In this document: positions 16,833-26,827 of the stretch, piece by piece
Position numbering within the stretch: the first letter of the stretch is position 1
How the letters are laid out: the number at the start of each line of letters is the position of its first letter
Source of the DNA: Hyphomonas beringensis
GTDB taxonomy: Bacteria; Pseudomonadota; Alphaproteobacteria; Caulobacterales; Hyphomonadaceae
DNA: 64,000 bases
NCBI RefSeq assembly: GCF_000682755.1
Contig: NZ_AWFF01000002.1
Span: 58,968 to 122,967 of the forward strand
Direction of reading: 5' to 3'
Made by a program: the position numbers and the translations under genes
The notes under the pieces: model-generated
What the model saw: only the letters and a program-made list of their open reading frames with translations
Database searches by the model: none
Told to the model about the DNA's origin: nothing

Positions 16833-18977
16833 ATGATTCAGCAACTATCCGGCCCGCGTCTTGGCATTCTTCTCGCGGGCGCTGCCGCCTCAGCCCTGGT
16901 TTCACAGGCGCAAATTGTTGAGCAGGACGAGGGGGATGAGCTGCGCCAGGATACGGTGATTGTGACCTCCCGTGCGCAAGAGCTTTACAGGGTGCATGAG
17001 ACAAGTTCCGGCAAACTGCCGACCGAACCGCTATTGTCCACGCAAGCAATCACGGTAATCAATTCCCAGCTGATTGAAGATCAGGGCGCGCGGGATGCGC
17101 AGGATCTGTACCGCAATATATCCGGTGTAACCGTATACAGCTATGCGGGCGTGACGGCGCGCGGGTTTCGTCAGGAAGAGAACTTCTTCGACGGATTGCG
17201 TGGGGACCCCTATGCCGGATTTTCTGTGCCCCAGCTGTTTAATGTTGAACGCGTGGAGTTTCTGAAAGGCCCGGCGGGCATGTTGTACGGTGCGGGCGCG
17301 CCGGGCGGCTTGTTCAACTATATCACCAAGACGCCAAGCGAGGACTTTGCGGCAAATGTCTCTGCCGTCTACGGGACGGAAGGGCGCAAAGGCGCATCAT
17401 TCGAAGTGACGGGAGCGCTGCCGGTTGATGGAACGGCCGGGCGGTTGGGTGTCTTCTATGAAGACCAGAACGGACCGCGCTGGAATACCGGGTCTGAGAC
17501 CGACATTTATGACGCGGGCCTCAGCTTTGATCTCGGCCTGGCGGATCTGGTGTTGCAGGCCACACGCTATGAGCAGAAGCTGGACGGCAACCGCCTGCGC
17601 GGTGTGCCTACGGACGATCTTGGGAATTTCATCGCGGATCGCCGCTGGAACCACAATGAGCCGACAGACTTCCTGGATCTTGCCTCAAATGTTCTGCAGG
17701 CAAAGCTGTATGCGGAGCCGATGGAAGGCCTCACCCTGGATGCGGGTATCCGCTATATGGATGGCACAGAAAGACAGAAATACCACGAACCACGTGGCCT
17801 GTTTGACTCGAACGGGGATGGAGACGTGGACATGTCCATCCGTGAGTTCCGTGATCAAAAGCGCCGCAATGAAGGTGTCTCCATGGGAACCAATGCGGTC
17901 TGGTCGCGACAGTTCGGAGCCATCGACAATCGCGTGCTGCTGGGGGCGGACTGGTATCGCAATGATTCTTATTTTTCGGGTGTTACCATTCGCGGCAAGA
18001 AAAGCGTAACGCCCGGCTTGCCATCCCCTCTCAGCCTGGAAAACCCGGTATATGGCGAGACAGATCCGTCCACATATAATGACCTTCCGGCACGTGTGAC
18101 GGATTCGGTGCAGACACGTTACGGCTTCTATGCCCTGAACGAAGCAACTCTGGGGCCTGTCGTTGCCGTCGTCGGGGTGCGTCACGACACCTTTGAGGAT
18201 GAAGATCGCGTTGGCGGCGACAGCTATGAGGACGATGCCACAACCTGGCGCGCAGGCCTTGTCTATCGCGTGCGGGAGGATGTTTCACTGTTCGGGCAGT
18301 GGGCGACTAGTTTTGAACCTCAGAGCATAAGCGCCCAGACGCCGCTCGCTGGCGGGCCATTCGACCCGACCGAGGGCGAGATTGTCGAAGGCGGCATCAA
18401 GACCGAACTGATGAATGGCAAGGTGCAATCATCTGCCTCCATCTATCGCATCGTCAAAAACAATGTCTTGCAGGCTGACCCTCGTGGCGATTTGGATGCG
18501 GATGGCGTGGATGACTTGGTAGCTTTCGGGGAAGTGACCAGTGATGGCTTCGAAGCGGATGTCACGGCTGACATTACCGAGAACTGGGTAGGCACCGTAT
18601 CCTACGCCTATAATGATGCGCGCATAACGAAGTCGAATGGCCTGACAAGTATCGATGCGAATGTGGGTGACCGGTTCCCGAATGCGCCCAAGAATACGCT
18701 GGGATTCTGGACACGCTATCAGGTGCCAGCCTGGAACACGGCTTTCGCTTTCGGCGGGGATTATGTTGATGTGCGCGTCAGCCGCAGCGGACAGAAAGTG
18801 CGCCCCTATACGGTGTTCGATGCCTCGATCATTTACGAGATCGAGGACTGGAAAGCCCTGTTGCGCGTAGACAATCTGTTCGATGAAACCTACGCGTCCA
18901 GCGGCTTTATTGACCGGACGGGACACTTCCCGGGGGATCCGCGGTCTGTGTTTCTTGAAGTCACCCGTAAATGGTAA
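16833..18977 (+). CDS. TonB-dependent siderophore receptor
   Basis: An outer-membrane receptor of 714 residues for a ferric siderophore. A signal peptide occupies residues 1 to about 26, followed by a TonB-box-like Thr-Val-Ile-Val at about 41-44. The plug domain has STQAITVINSQLIEDQGARDAQDLYRNISGV, FNVERVEFLKGPAGMLYG and GAPGGLFNYITKTP, the hallmark of siderophore-type receptors. The barrel ends in a terminal aromatic residue (VTRKW). GGGAAG lies before the start. Two Fur-like boxes upstream point to repression in iron-rich conditions. The adjacent PepSY gene is a typical partner. The cognate siderophore cannot be read from sequence, though hydroxamate receptors of the FoxA/FhuA/FhuE type look closest. 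Confidence 0.93.
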   Translation: MIQQLSGPRLGILLAGAAASALVSQAQIVEQDEGDELRQDTVIVTSRAQELYRVHETSSGKLPTEPLLSTQAITVINSQLIEDQGARDAQDLYRNISGVTVYSYAGVTARGFRQEENFFDGLRGDPYAGFSVPQLFNVERVEFLKGPAGMLYGAGAPGGLFNYITKTPSEDFAANVSAVYGTEGRKGASFEVTGALPVDGTAGRLGVFYEDQNGPRWNTGSETDIYDAGLSFDLGLADLVLQATRYEQKLDGNRLRGVPTDDLGNFIADRRWNHNEPTDFLDLASNVLQAKLYAEPMEGLTLDAGIRYMDGTERQKYHEPRGLFDSNGDGDVDMSIREFRDQKRRNEGVSMGTNAVWSRQFGAIDNRVLLGADWYRNDSYFSGVTIRGKKSVTPGLPSPLSLENPVYGETDPSTYNDLPARVTDSVQTRYGFYALNEATLGPVVAVVGVRHDTFEDEDRVGGDSYEDDATTWRAGLVYRVREDVSLFGQWATSFEPQSISAQTPLAGGPFDPTEGEIVEGGIKTELMNGKVQSSASIYRIVKNNVLQADPRGDLDADGVDDLVAFGEVTSDGFEADVTADITENWVGTVSYAYNDARITKSNGLTSIDANVGDRFPNAPKNTLGFWTRYQVPAWNTAFAFGGDYVDVRVSRSGQKVRPYTVFDASIIYEIEDWKALLRVDNLFDETYASSGFIDRTGHFPGDPRSVFLEVTRKW

Positions 18978-20191
18978 CTGGAATGCGCCGGCGAAAGAAA
19001 CCCAAGGCTCGCCTCTGGTGGAAAATACACCAATGGGCGGGCCTTCAGATTTCGCTGTTTCTGTCCTTTGTGTTTCTAACAGGAACGCTCGCCGTCTTTT
19101 CCTACGAATTTGACTGGCTGTCGCGGCCTGCCATGTGGGTGAATCCGGGGGAGGTGAGCCAGCCTGTCAGTTGGGGAACTGTCAGCGCGGCCGTCATGGC
19201 ATTTGATCCTGAGGCAGATATTGTCAGCATCAATTCCCCCATCAACAAGGCCGCCGCGATTGACGTGGTCGTCCGCTCTCCGGGTGAGGCGACGCCGCAC
19301 CATGTATATGTGCATCCCGGCACTGGAGAGGTGACCGGTACGGGCGGCTGGCTGGGTTTTCAGCGGTTCCTGCGAAATACGCACCGCCATTTGATGCTGC
19401 CGGTCAAATGGGGCGTTTCCATTGTGGCCATGGCCGCTGTCTTGCTGTTGGTGTCGCTCGTCACATCCTTTGTTGTCTACAAGAATTGGTGGCGCGGTTT
19501 CCTGCGCTGGCCGAAGGGGCGAACCCTTCGTGCCTTGGTGGGGGATGTGCACCGGCTGGCCGGGCTCTGGTCGATGTGGTTCATTCTGCTGCTGATCTGT
19601 ACCGGATTCTGGTATCTGATTGAGGTTTGGGGCGGCGGCGCGCCTCTGCCGGATCGCCCGCAAGTCCAGAATGCAGGCAGCATGTCGAATACAGACGATG
19701 TGGCCGCTGTGCTCGACAAGGGTATTCAGGCGGCTCAACGGGATATGCCCGAATTTCAGGTCAAGGCCATCATATGGCCCCGCAAGAAGTATACCGCCTT
19801 CATGGTGCAGGGGCATACAGGCCGCGCCATTCTGGTGAGGCCGCGCGTGGATTCGGTCTGGGTGGATACCGGCACCGGCTCTGTGCTGGGCGGCATCGAT
19901 CCGCGCAGTCTGACTCTGCATCAGCGGATTTCCGAAGCTGCAGATCCGCTACACTTCGGGACATTCGGGGGCTATTGGACGAAGACGATCTGGTTTGTCT
20001 TCGGCCTTGCGCTGACGGGGCTCTCCCTGACCGGTGTGGCAATCTACAGCCTGCGGATCGCCAAGAGTGAGCGGGCTACCCCTGGCTGGCGCCGGGGCAT
20101 ACGGGATGGATGGCGGGCCATGGGCAAGACGCGCTGGGTGGCACTTGGCCTTTGCATCTTGCCTTTTGTGCTTGCGCCTATCCTGCTGTAG
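18971..20191 (+). CDS. PepSY-associated transmembrane protein, likely ferric-siderophore reductase
   Basis: A 406-residue inner-membrane protein. The N-terminal RLWWKIHQWAGLQISLFLSFVFLTGTLAVFS and the later GDVHRLAGLWSMWF carry the His residues that bracket helices in this family. Five membrane segments are visible (about 17-40, 150-174, 200-218, 338-362 and 388-406). Two soluble loops contain PepSY-like regions (TPHHVYVHPGTGEVTG and DSVWVDTGTGSVLGGID). FoxB-like members reduce iron from siderophores in the periplasm. Its first codons overlap the receptor stop by 7 bases (ATGGTAA), so translation is likely coupled; an ATG at 18983 is an alternative start. Confidence 0.88.
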   Translation: MVTGMRRRKKPKARLWWKIHQWAGLQISLFLSFVFLTGTLAVFSYEFDWLSRPAMWVNPGEVSQPVSWGTVSAAVMAFDPEADIVSINSPINKAAAIDVVVRSPGEATPHHVYVHPGTGEVTGTGGWLGFQRFLRNTHRHLMLPVKWGVSIVAMAAVLLLVSLVTSFVVYKNWWRGFLRWPKGRTLRALVGDVHRLAGLWSMWFILLLICTGFWYLIEVWGGGAPLPDRPQVQNAGSMSNTDDVAAVLDKGIQAAQRDMPEFQVKAIIWPRKKYTAFMVQGHTGRAILVRPRVDSVWVDTGTGSVLGGIDPRSLTLHQRISEAADPLHFGTFGGYWTKTIWFVFGLALTGLSLTGVAIYSLRIAKSERATPGWRRGIRDGWRAMGKTRWVALGLCILPFVLAPILL

Positions 20192-20197
20192 CCCGCA

Positions 20198-21712
20198 TCA
20201 GGTGAAGTCGAAGATACCCTTTTCGCCTTCCACCTTTACGCTTACCTTCCGGCCAACTGGGGACGCATCTTCCCGAAGCACGCCGAGTGCGGCAGGGGAG
20301 GCATTGGCCAGGGCACGGCGGCCATCTTCCAAGCGTATGAAGGCGATCCCGTTATTCGGACCTTCCTTGCCATGCGTCACGGTGAAGGTTTCCAGCGTGC
20401 CTTTACAATCTTCCTTGCATAGCTCGACCTGATCGCTCGGTGTTGCATAGGGCTCTGCAGCGACGAAGCGGGCCGGCTTGTGCGTGGAATAGATGCCAAC
20501 CGCTTCCTTGGTCATCCACCCGCCATTGGCAAGCACAAGGCCGTAGCTGCCGGTATCTTCGCGCAGGGTTTTCGCCATTTCTGCAATACCGTGCAGGGAA
20601 TAATTGTTTCCGGGGCCGCCAAAGAAGGGCAGGCCACCTGTCAGGGTCAGCGGTCTCGGATCCTTCTTCCAGTCAATGCCAAGCGCTGCGGTGGAGGAGA
20701 ATACTGCGCAGGGGAAACAGGAATAGAGGTCGAAATGCTTGATGTCTGCAGTTGTCTTTTCCGCCTGATGCAATGCGCGGCTGATCGCTTTCTCCATGGC
20801 CCAGGAGCCATCAAGGCGAGGGCGAACGGAAATCAGATCATCCGCCGCTTCGCCAGCGCCATGTAGGTAGATGCGCTTGTCTGCGGGAATACCCAGTGCA
20901 TCTGCCTTTGACTCGCTCATCAGGATGGCGGCAGCGCCCTGGTTTACGGCGTCCTGTGCAATAAACCATTTCAGAAATGGGTCGGCATATTCGTAATTGG
21001 CTTTGGAAGGCGTTGAGAGAAAGTCGACGGAGTGTTCCTCCGGGAACTGAGAATAGGGATTGCTGGCCGCCACTTTCGTGAAGGGTTGGAACAGCTTCGC
21101 CATGGACGTGCGATGCTCGCTGCGGCTTTCGCCTTCGCGCGCGGCGATCGCATTCTCAAACAGGGCATAGAAATAGGCTGGCGCCACAATGCCATGCTTG
21201 ATCTCTTCGCGTGACAGCATCATCGGGCCCATGCCGCGATCTTCATACTCCGCGTCTGCCCCATCGGCCCAGTTAATCTCAACGCCATTGCGACGCGCCC
21301 CCTTGGAGGCGCGGTTTGCTTCTGAGCCTGAAATGAGCGCGCACTCTATGTCCCCCGCATGGATCTTTGCGGCCATCTCATTGACGAGCGCCTGGGGGCT
21401 CTGCCCGCCGACGGTTTCATAGATCAGCGTGTCCGGCACCGCGCCGAGATCGCGCGCCAGTGTGCCGGGCAAGTTCGTGTTGTGGCCATGAGGGTGGGGC
21501 GCGCCGCCAACGGAGTCCTCAAAGATGCGCACAACCGCAATCGTGTCGATGGCTTTGGCAAGGTCTGCGGCGCCACTGTCTGATATGGCGGCTTTTGACG
21601 CATCGACCATTAGCGAAAGCGGGGAGGGCGCCCCGGCAGCACCATCCGTTCCGTCCCATTGGCTGAGGCTTTGCCCAACGCCAACCAGTACCGGCATGTC
21701 GCCTTTTGCCAT
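20198..21712 (-). CDS. Thiolase-superfamily acetyl-CoA acetyltransferase-like protein
   Basis: A 504-residue thiolase-fold protein with an N-terminal half (VLVGVGQSLSQWDG, SLMVDASKAAISDSGA) and a C-terminal half with SCFPCAVFSSTAALG and GGLPFFGGPGNNYSLHGIAEM. A further C-terminal domain of about 80 residues (from residue 420) is characteristic of the type-1 thiolase-like group. The usual N-terminal catalytic Cys context of biosynthetic thiolases is not evident, so the reaction (beta-ketothiolase or condensing) is uncertain. It follows the cysDNC genes on the same strand, but a stem between them suggests separate transcription. Confidence 0.8.
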   Translation of the reverse strand: MAKGDMPVLVGVGQSLSQWDGTDGAAGAPSPLSLMVDASKAAISDSGAADLAKAIDTIAVVRIFEDSVGGAPHPHGHNTNLPGTLARDLGAVPDTLIYETVGGQSPQALVNEMAAKIHAGDIECALISGSEANRASKGARRNGVEINWADGADAEYEDRGMGPMMLSREEIKHGIVAPAYFYALFENAIAAREGESRSEHRTSMAKLFQPFTKVAASNPYSQFPEEHSVDFLSTPSKANYEYADPFLKWFIAQDAVNQGAAAILMSESKADALGIPADKRIYLHGAGEAADDLISVRPRLDGSWAMEKAISRALHQAEKTTADIKHFDLYSCFPCAVFSSTAALGIDWKKDPRPLTLTGGLPFFGGPGNNYSLHGIAEMAKTLREDTGSYGLVLANGGWMTKEAVGIYSTHKPARFVAAEPYATPSDQVELCKEDCKGTLETFTVTHGKEGPNNGIAFIRLEDGRRALANASPAALGVLREDASPVGRKVSVKVEGEKGIFDFT

Positions 21713-21774
21713 CTCGATCTCTCCCTCAGATTTTGTCTGAGAGAGATTTACAGCGTCGAGAGAAGCAGATCGAC

Positions 21775-21806
21775 CCGCTACGTCGGGGAAGGGCCCAACG
21801 TAGCGG
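21775..21806 (-). terminator. Hairpin downstream of cysNC
   Basis: A perfect 9-bp inverted repeat, CCGCTACGT (21775-21783) and ACGTAGCGG (21798-21806), encloses a GC-rich 14-base loop just beyond the cysNC stop. There is no T-run on the minus strand, so it may stall transcription or protect the mRNA end rather than act as a classical terminator. Confidence 0.45.
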
Positions 21807-21829
21807 ATGGAACAGAGAGAAGGGCTGGA

Positions 21830-23737
21830 TCAGATTTCAAACATGCCCTTTTCCTTGAGGTAGTCCAGAATCGTCTGTGCAGCCTCTTCGGGGGTATGAT
21901 TGACCGTATCAATCGTGATCTCAGGGTTTTGCGGAGGTTCGTAAGGGCTGTCGATGCCGGTGAAGTTCTTGATCTCGCCAGCGCGGGCCTTCTTGTAGAG
22001 GCCTTTGACGTCGCGTTTCTCAGCTACATCCAGGGGTGTGTCGACATAGACCTCGATGAACTCGCCTTCAGCCATCAGGTTGCGCGCCATCTGGCGCTCG
22101 GACCGGAAGGGAGAGATGAAGGAGACGAGCGTGATCAGCCCGGCGTCCGACATGAGACGCGCCACATTTGCCACGCGGCGGATGTTCTCCACACGGTCAG
22201 CATCAGTGAAGCCAAGGTCACGGTTCAGGCCGTGACGCACATTGTCGCCATCCAGCGTGAATGTATGCTTGCCTTGAGCAAACAGCAGCTTCTGAAGGGC
22301 GTTGGCGATGGTCGATTTGCCGGAGCCGGACAGGCCGGTGAACCACAGCACAGCCGGTTTCTGGCCTTTCTGCTCAGCCAGGGTCGCACGGTCCATGTCC
22401 ATGGCTTGCCAGTGAATATTGGAGGCACGGCGCAGGGCAAAGTCGATCAGGCCGAGGCCGACCGTATCATTTGTCATCCGGTCGATCAGGATGAAGCCGC
22501 CCATCTCACGGTTCACATCATAGGGATCATAAGGAATGGCCTGATCCAGAGACAGTGTGGTTACGCCGATCTGGTTCAGCTCCAGTGTCTTGGCAGGTAT
22601 ATCGGACAATGTGTTGACGTCGATCCCGTATTTCGGGGCGTTGACTGTCGCGGTGACCGTTTTGGAGCCGATCTTCAGAAGATAGCGGCGGCCAGGCAGA
22701 AGCGGCGACTCACTCATCCACAGGATACGAGCCTGGAACTGATCAGACACTTCGGTCGGGTCATCGGCAGAGACAATGACATCCCCGCGTGAGCAGTCGA
22801 TTTCGTCTGCCAGGGTCAGCGTAATTGACTGGCCTGCAACGCCTTCTTCAAGGTCGCCCGTTGCGGTGACGATCCGGTCAATGGTCGATTGCTTGCCCGA
22901 TGGCATGGATTTTACCCGGTCACCGGGCTTGATTGTTCCGGCTGTGATCTGGCCGGAGAAACCGCGGAAATCGAGATTCGGGCGGTTCACCCATTGCACG
23001 GGCATCCGGAAGGAGGCGTTCAGGCGCTTGTTGCCCACCGGCACGTTTTCCAGATATTCCATCAGGCTGGGACCTTCATACCAGTCCGTCTCGTTTGAGC
23101 GGCTGGTGATGTTCACGCCTTCCAGCGCCGACATCGGAATCGGCTGGATCTCCAGATCTGTCGCCAGCTCATCAGCGAAGGCGTAGAAGTCTTCGATAAT
23201 GTCTTCATAGACCTGCTCGCTATAGCCAACGAGATCCATCTTGTTGACGGCGACGACCAGCTTGCGGATGCCGAGCAGGGTGGTGATGAAGCTGTGGCGG
23301 CGCGTCTGGGTCAGGATGCCCTTGCGCGCGTCAACCATCAGAATGGCGACATCTGCCGTAGACGCACCTGTTGCCATGTTGCGGGTATATTGTTCGTGTC
23401 CGGGTGTATCGGCCACGATGAACTTGCGCTTGTCGGTGGCGAAGAACCGGTACGCAACATCAATCGTGATGCCCTGTTCACGTTCTGCTGCGAGGCCGTC
23501 TACCAGCAGGGCGAAATCGATATTCTCGCCCTGTGTTCCAACTTTCTTGGAGTCGCTTTCCAGCGTCGCCAGCTGATCTTCAAAGATCATCTTGGAATCG
23601 TAGAGCAGGCGGCCAATCAGCGTAGACTTGCCATCATCAACGGAGCCGCAGGTGATGAAACGCAGCAGCGATTTGTGCTCATGCTTTTCCAGATAGGCGG
23701 CAATGTCTGTCGCAATGAGATCGTCGGTCAGGCGCAT
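21830..23737 (-). CDS. cysNC: Bifunctional sulfate adenylyltransferase subunit 1 / adenylylsulfate kinase
   Basis: A fusion of 635 residues. The N-terminal GTPase half of ATP sulfurylase (about 1-430) has the P-loop GSVDDGKST at 31-39, the [17 protein letters not shown] switch and NKMD. The C-terminal APS kinase (about 440-635) has a second P-loop GLSGSGKS near 468-475 and the [13 protein letters not shown] and [15 protein letters not shown] segments. With CysD it makes APS, then PAPS. PAPS can feed sulfite reduction or sulfotransferases. The start overlaps the cysD stop by one base (TAATG). Fused CysN/CysC is common in alphaproteobacteria. Confidence 0.97.
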   Translation of the reverse strand: MRLTDDLIATDIAAYLEKHEHKSLLRFITCGSVDDGKSTLIGRLLYDSKMIFEDQLATLESDSKKVGTQGENIDFALLVDGLAAEREQGITIDVAYRFFATDKRKFIVADTPGHEQYTRNMATGASTADVAILMVDARKGILTQTRRHSFITTLLGIRKLVVAVNKMDLVGYSEQVYEDIIEDFYAFADELATDLEIQPIPMSALEGVNITSRSNETDWYEGPSLMEYLENVPVGNKRLNASFRMPVQWVNRPNLDFRGFSGQITAGTIKPGDRVKSMPSGKQSTIDRIVTATGDLEEGVAGQSITLTLADEIDCSRGDVIVSADDPTEVSDQFQARILWMSESPLLPGRRYLLKIGSKTVTATVNAPKYGIDVNTLSDIPAKTLELNQIGVTTLSLDQAIPYDPYDVNREMGGFILIDRMTNDTVGLGLIDFALRRASNIHWQAMDMDRATLAEQKGQKPAVLWFTGLSGSGKSTIANALQKLLFAQGKHTFTLDGDNVRHGLNRDLGFTDADRVENIRRVANVARLMSDAGLITLVSFISPFRSERQMARNLMAEGEFIEVYVDTPLDVAEKRDVKGLYKKARAGEIKNFTGIDSPYEPPQNPEITIDTVNHTPEEAAQTILDYLKEKGMFEI

Positions 23738-24642
23738 TAGAAATAGCCCTCCTGCTTTTTCTTCTCCATCGATGCGGACTGGTCCACATCAATGACGCGC
23801 CCCTGACGTTCAGATGTCGTCGTCAGCAGCATTTCCTGGATGATCGCTTCCAGCGTGTCAGCCGTGCTTTCGACCGCGCCAGTCAGCGGGTAACAGCCGA
23901 GTGTGCGGAAGCGGACGGATTTGGTGACAGCGGTCTTGGCCAGCTCTTCCGGCATTCGGTCGTCGTCGACCATGATGTCGACGCCATTCCAGTTCACAAC
24001 CGGGCGCGGCGCTGCAAAATAGAGCGGAACAATCTCGATATTCTCGCGTCGGATGTATTGCCAGATGTCCAGCTCGGTCCAGTTCGACAGCGGGAAGACG
24101 CGGACGCTTTCGCCCTGATTGATGCGTGTATTGTAGACGTTCCACGGCTCGGGGCGCTGGCGTTTGGGGTCCCAGCGATGCTCGGCAGAGCGAAATGAGA
24201 AGATGCGTTCCTTGGCGCGTGATTTTTCCTCGTCACGGCGGGCTCCGCCAAAGGCTGCATCAAACTTGTATTTGTTGAGCGCCTGCTTCAGGGCCTGTGT
24301 CTTCATCACATCGGTGTGGACAGCAGATCCGTGGGTGAAGGGGCCAACGCCCTGGCGCACGCCGTCTTCATTGATATGCACCAGAAGGTCAAAGCCCAGT
24401 TCTTTAGCCTTGCGGTCGCGGAATTCGATCATTTCCCGGAATTTCCACGTCGTGTCGACATGCATCAATGGGAAAGGCGGACGAGACGGATAAAACGCCT
24501 TCATCGCCAGATGCAGCATCACGGCCGAGTCCTTTCCCACGGAATAGAGCATTACCGGATTTTCGCATTCGGCAGCGACTTCCCGCATGATATGCAGGCT
24601 TTCGGCTTCGAGGCGATCAAGATGGGTCAAAGTTCTGGTCAA
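23737..24642 (-). CDS. cysD: Sulfate adenylyltransferase subunit 2
   Basis: The catalytic ATP-pyrophosphatase subunit of ATP sulfurylase, partner of CysN, 301 residues. The PP-loop is [12 protein letters not shown] (the first Gly of the usual SGGKDS is Val here, as in many CysD). [17 protein letters not shown] and the conserved [13 protein letters not shown] and [12 protein letters not shown] segments follow. The start is a TTG at 24642 with AAGGAAG 9 bases upstream. The 239-base gap to the divergent glmS holds the promoters of both genes; no confident operator was seen. Confidence 0.97.
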   Translation of the reverse strand: MTRTLTHLDRLEAESLHIMREVAAECENPVMLYSVGKDSAVMLHLAMKAFYPSRPPFPLMHVDTTWKFREMIEFRDRKAKELGFDLLVHINEDGVRQGVGPFTHGSAVHTDVMKTQALKQALNKYKFDAAFGGARRDEEKSRAKERIFSFRSAEHRWDPKRQRPEPWNVYNTRINQGESVRVFPLSNWTELDIWQYIRRENIEIVPLYFAAPRPVVNWNGVDIMVDDDRMPEELAKTAVTKSVRFRTLGCYPLTGAVESTADTLEAIIQEMLLTTTSERQGRVIDVDQSASMEKKKQEGYF

Positions 24643-24881
24643 AACGTCTTACTTCCTTACGGCGGGCGCTGGTCAGGTACTGTTTTTCTTCGATCTATTA
24701 AAGGCTTGCAGCCCCTCAATGTGAGTCATCCTGATAACTTCACGGTTCAGTCCTGCTAAACTCGGCCACACTCAGGCCACTTTGAGCACATCTTCGCCTG
24801 TTGTTGTAATCGTACATAAAGTGTCATTGGTTTGCCGGATTTGTCAGGTCTATCTCTGCTGACAATCCATGGAGGTAGAGT

Positions 24882-26708
24882 ATGTGCGGAATTGTTGCGA
24901 TCGCGGGTAAAGAGCCAGTCCCTTCGCGTCTGGTGGATGGGCTGAAGCGGCTTGAGTATCGTGGTTATGACAGTGCCGGCGTGGCCGTGGTTGACCATGG
25001 CAGCCTGAAACGCCGCCGGGCCAAGGGCAAGATCGTCAATCTTGAAGCCGCCATCGCGGAAGAGCCCGTTGAGGGCCTGACGGGTATCGCCCACACGCGC
25101 TGGGCAACCCATGGACAGCCCAATGAGGTGAATGCCCACCCGCACGTATCAGGCAATGTCGCGATTGTGCATAATGGCATCATCGAGAATTTCCGCGAGT
25201 TGCGCGACAGCCTGCAGGCCAAGGGCCGTACATTCGAATCTGAAACAGACAGTGAAGTCATCGCCCAGCTGATTGCCCAGAACATGGATGAGGGCATGGA
25301 CGCGGTAGATGCGTTTGAAGCTGCTCTGAAAGAGCTGTCTGGAGCCTTCGCGATTGCGGCAATCTTCTCTGATGATCCGGACCTGCTGATCGGCGCCCGC
25401 AAGGGCAGCCCGCTTGTGCTCGGTTACGGCAATGGAGAGATGTATCTCGGCTCAGATGCTATCGCCCTGGCACCGCTGACCCGCGATGTAACTTATCTGG
25501 AAGAGGGGGACTGGGTGGTCCTGACCCGGGACAGCACAGACATCCGCAATGCCGCCGGCGAACGTGTGAACCGGCCCCGTGTGAAGTCTGCCGTGAATGA
25601 CGCCCTGATTGAGCGGGGCGAGTATGATCACTTCATGCTGAAAGAGATCCACGAGCAGCCGGAATCCCTTGCGCGCTCCATTCTTCCATACATCGACCAG
25701 GCTGCGCAGGCCCTCAACCTGGACGCCGTGGCCGACAAGATGTTCACAAAGGCAGACCGCGCGGTCGCGATCGCCTGCGGGACGGCCTATTATGCCGCCC
25801 ACACAGCCAAATACTGGTTTGAACAGAGGGCTCGTCTGGCCTTTGAGACGGATATTGCGTCCGAGTTTCGCTATCGTGAGCCAGTTCTGCCGCAGACCGG
25901 GCCTGCCATATTCGTAAGCCAGTCCGGTGAGACAGCAGATACGCTCGCGGCGCTGCGATATTGCCGCCAGAATGGCACGCAGGCTGTGGCTGTGGTCAAT
26001 GTGCCGGAAAGCTCTATTGCACGCGACGCCGAAGCCATTGTGCCGACGCATGCCGGGCCGGAAATCGGGGTCGCCTCTACCAAGGCTTTCACCGCCCAGC
26101 TTTCCGTGTTGGCCGTTCTTGCGCTCAGCGCGGCCAAGGCGCGCGGTCATCTACTGCCGGGGGATGAGGTTAATGCCGTGAAGACACTGCTGGCCCTTCC
26201 GCGCAAGGTGACGGAAGCATTGAAGTCTCAAGACCAGATCCGCGAGATTGCGCAGACCCTGACGCAGAGCAAGGATGTCCTGTTTCTGGGGCGTGGACGT
26301 TACTATCCGCTGGCCCTGGAAGGCGCGCTGAAGCTGAAGGAAGTATCTTACATTCATGCCGAAGGTTACGCCGCGGGTGAGCTTAAGCATGGTCCCATTG
26401 CGTTGATCGAGAAGGGCCTTCCGGTGGTCGTTGTTGCACCGAAGGATGAGTTGTTCGAGAAGACGATCTCAAATGTCGAGGAAATCCGGGCACGCGGCGC
26501 GCGGGTGATCCTGATCTCTGATGAGGCTGGTATCAAAATGGCCGGAAATCGCGCAGACCATGCGATCGCCATTCCGGAAGGCGATGATATCAGCCTGCCG
26601 ATCCTGGCGGCCGTTCCACTGCAGCTGCTGGCCTATTATGTCGCCGTTGCGAAAGGCACGGATGTTGATCAGCCGCGCAATCTGGCGAAATCTGTTACGG
26701 TGGAATAA
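24882..26708 (+). CDS. glmS: Glutamine-fructose-6-phosphate aminotransferase (isomerising)
   Basis: Makes glucosamine-6-phosphate, the first committed step to UDP-GlcNAc for peptidoglycan and LPS. The 608-residue protein starts MCGIVAIAG with the N-terminal nucleophile Cys2. The glutaminase domain (about 1-220) has RGYDSAGVA, THTRWATHG-type and NGIIEN motifs, and two SIS domains follow. The C-terminus has LPVVVVAPKDE and the conserved DVDQPRNLAKSVTVE. GGAGG is placed 6 bases before the ATG. No GlmM or GlmU gene is adjacent in this window. Confidence 0.98.
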   Translation: MCGIVAIAGKEPVPSRLVDGLKRLEYRGYDSAGVAVVDHGSLKRRRAKGKIVNLEAAIAEEPVEGLTGIAHTRWATHGQPNEVNAHPHVSGNVAIVHNGIIENFRELRDSLQAKGRTFESETDSEVIAQLIAQNMDEGMDAVDAFEAALKELSGAFAIAAIFSDDPDLLIGARKGSPLVLGYGNGEMYLGSDAIALAPLTRDVTYLEEGDWVVLTRDSTDIRNAAGERVNRPRVKSAVNDALIERGEYDHFMLKEIHEQPESLARSILPYIDQAAQALNLDAVADKMFTKADRAVAIACGTAYYAAHTAKYWFEQRARLAFETDIASEFRYREPVLPQTGPAIFVSQSGETADTLAALRYCRQNGTQAVAVVNVPESSIARDAEAIVPTHAGPEIGVASTKAFTAQLSVLAVLALSAAKARGHLLPGDEVNAVKTLLALPRKVTEALKSQDQIREIAQTLTQSKDVLFLGRGRYYPLALEGALKLKEVSYIHAEGYAAGELKHGPIALIEKGLPVVVVAPKDELFEKTISNVEEIRARGARVILISDEAGIKMAGNRADHAIAIPEGDDISLPILAAVPLQLLAYYVAVAKGTDVDQPRNLAKSVTVE

Positions 26709-26827
26709 GCTTCCTTGCAGGAGACGGTGCCTTCCGTGCAGGGATGTGTTCTTGTCCCTTCTTAAAGATGGCAGCCGGAGCGGCTCGCCATCAATCACGC
26801 GCATGTGATCTGTGAAAGGATTTTGGT

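Noticed and set aside
21659..22792. 377-codon plus-strand frame across the thiolase start and the cysNC end
   Set aside because: It runs antisense through the APS kinase domain and has no family pattern.
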